Source: Campylobacterales bacterium
GTDB lineage: Bacteria; Campylobacterota; Campylobacteria; Campylobacterales; QNZT01
DNA: 5,238 nucleotides
Assembly (NCBI GenBank): GCA_015489185.1
Contig: WGAE01000280.1
Location: 1 to 5,238, forward strand
Reading direction: 5' to 3'
Shown here: positions 5,134 through 5,238 of the stretch, in pieces
How positions within the stretch are numbered: position 1 is the first letter of the stretch
Layout of the letters: each line of letters begins with the position of its first letter
The notes under the pieces: model-generated
The model's input: the letters and a program-made list of their open reading frames with translations, nothing else
Told to the model about the DNA's origin: nothing
The model's database searches: none
Program-made: the position numbers and the translations under genes

Positions 5134-5238
5134 CGATACACCGCACGCAGATGCGAAGGATCAACTCCTTTCGGATCTGGACAAAGTACAGCGTAAAGAG
5201 GAGAATATTCCGTTTCAGACACTGGTCTGGACCTATAT
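5075..5238 (+). CDS. Putative small bitopic membrane protein, FtsL-like by position (start of gene, cut by right edge)
   Basis: A reading frame open from 5042 to the window end shows protein-like content. After a polar, acidic leader comes DQLLSDLDKVQRKEENIPFQ, then TLVWTY, where a membrane helix appears to begin. The first good start is TTG at 5075, nine bases after AGGAG; a GTG at 5099 is the alternative and has only a weak ribosome site. No ATG occurs in this frame. From the TTG, 54 codons are visible and 59 bases overlap the end of rsmH, so expression is probably coupled. In many bacteria rsmH is followed by ftsL, a small single-pass division protein with a short cytoplasmic tail, membrane helix and periplasmic coiled coil. 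C. jejuni also has, as I recall, a small membrane protein here. The visible part fits a cytoplasmic tail but cannot prove the identity. Confidence 0.68.
   Translation, partial: MQKTLAHEVPNSDSSVQTPDDTPHADAKDQLLSDLDKVQRKEENIPFQTLVWTY

Noticed and set aside
5151..5238. An ATG-started frame at 5151 as the gene after rsmH
   Set aside because: Its product is dominated by Arg, Trp and Phe and looks unlike any protein tail. The frame starting at TTG 5075 has balanced composition and a proper ribosome site.

Overview
The window is a cell-division and ribosome-maturation locus from a bacterium, most likely a member of the Campylobacterota (Epsilonproteobacteria). The gene order (rsmH divergent from a SurA_N/PpiD-like foldase followed by ftsA and ftsZ) matches what I recall for Campylobacter jejuni and relatives, where ftsA-ftsZ lie outside a classical dcw cluster. 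The moderate GC content and the extra aldolase-fold gene suggest a free-living group such as Sulfurovum or Sulfurimonas rather than Campylobacter or Helicobacter. That placement is inferred from protein character and synteny only.

Layout, left to right. The first 563 bases are the N-terminal half of ftsZ on the minus strand, cut by the window edge. Then, all on the minus strand and transcribed right to left, come ftsA (586-1959), a membrane-anchored PpiD/SurA_N-like periplasmic foldase (1956-3428) and a class II aldolase/adducin-fold protein (3560-4162). A 131-bp AT-rich gap (3429-3559) carries a good -10 element for the foldase-ftsA-ftsZ unit. On the plus strand rsmH (4210-5133) diverges from the aldolase-like gene across only 47 bp. 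A further gene, missed by simple ATG scanning, begins at a TTG around 5075 inside the end of rsmH and runs off the right edge. It sits where ftsL sits in other bacteria.

How the genes work together. FtsZ forms the cytokinetic ring and FtsA tethers it to the membrane. The foldase stop and the ftsA start overlap as ATGA, so periplasmic chaperone and division ring are probably made from one coupled message. RsmH methylates 16S rRNA (m4C1402), and its downstream partner looks like a small bitopic membrane protein of FtsL type. The two units diverge from one point, where a 7-bp A/T element can serve as a -10 on both strands.

I see no mobile element, CRISPR array, tRNA or rRNA, and no wholly new system. 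The points most worth a second look are the loss of all expected metal-binding histidines in the aldolase-like protein, the shared bidirectional -10 with an apparently leaderless rsmH, the missing parvulin domain of the foldase, and the overlapping non-ATG start of the ftsL-position gene.
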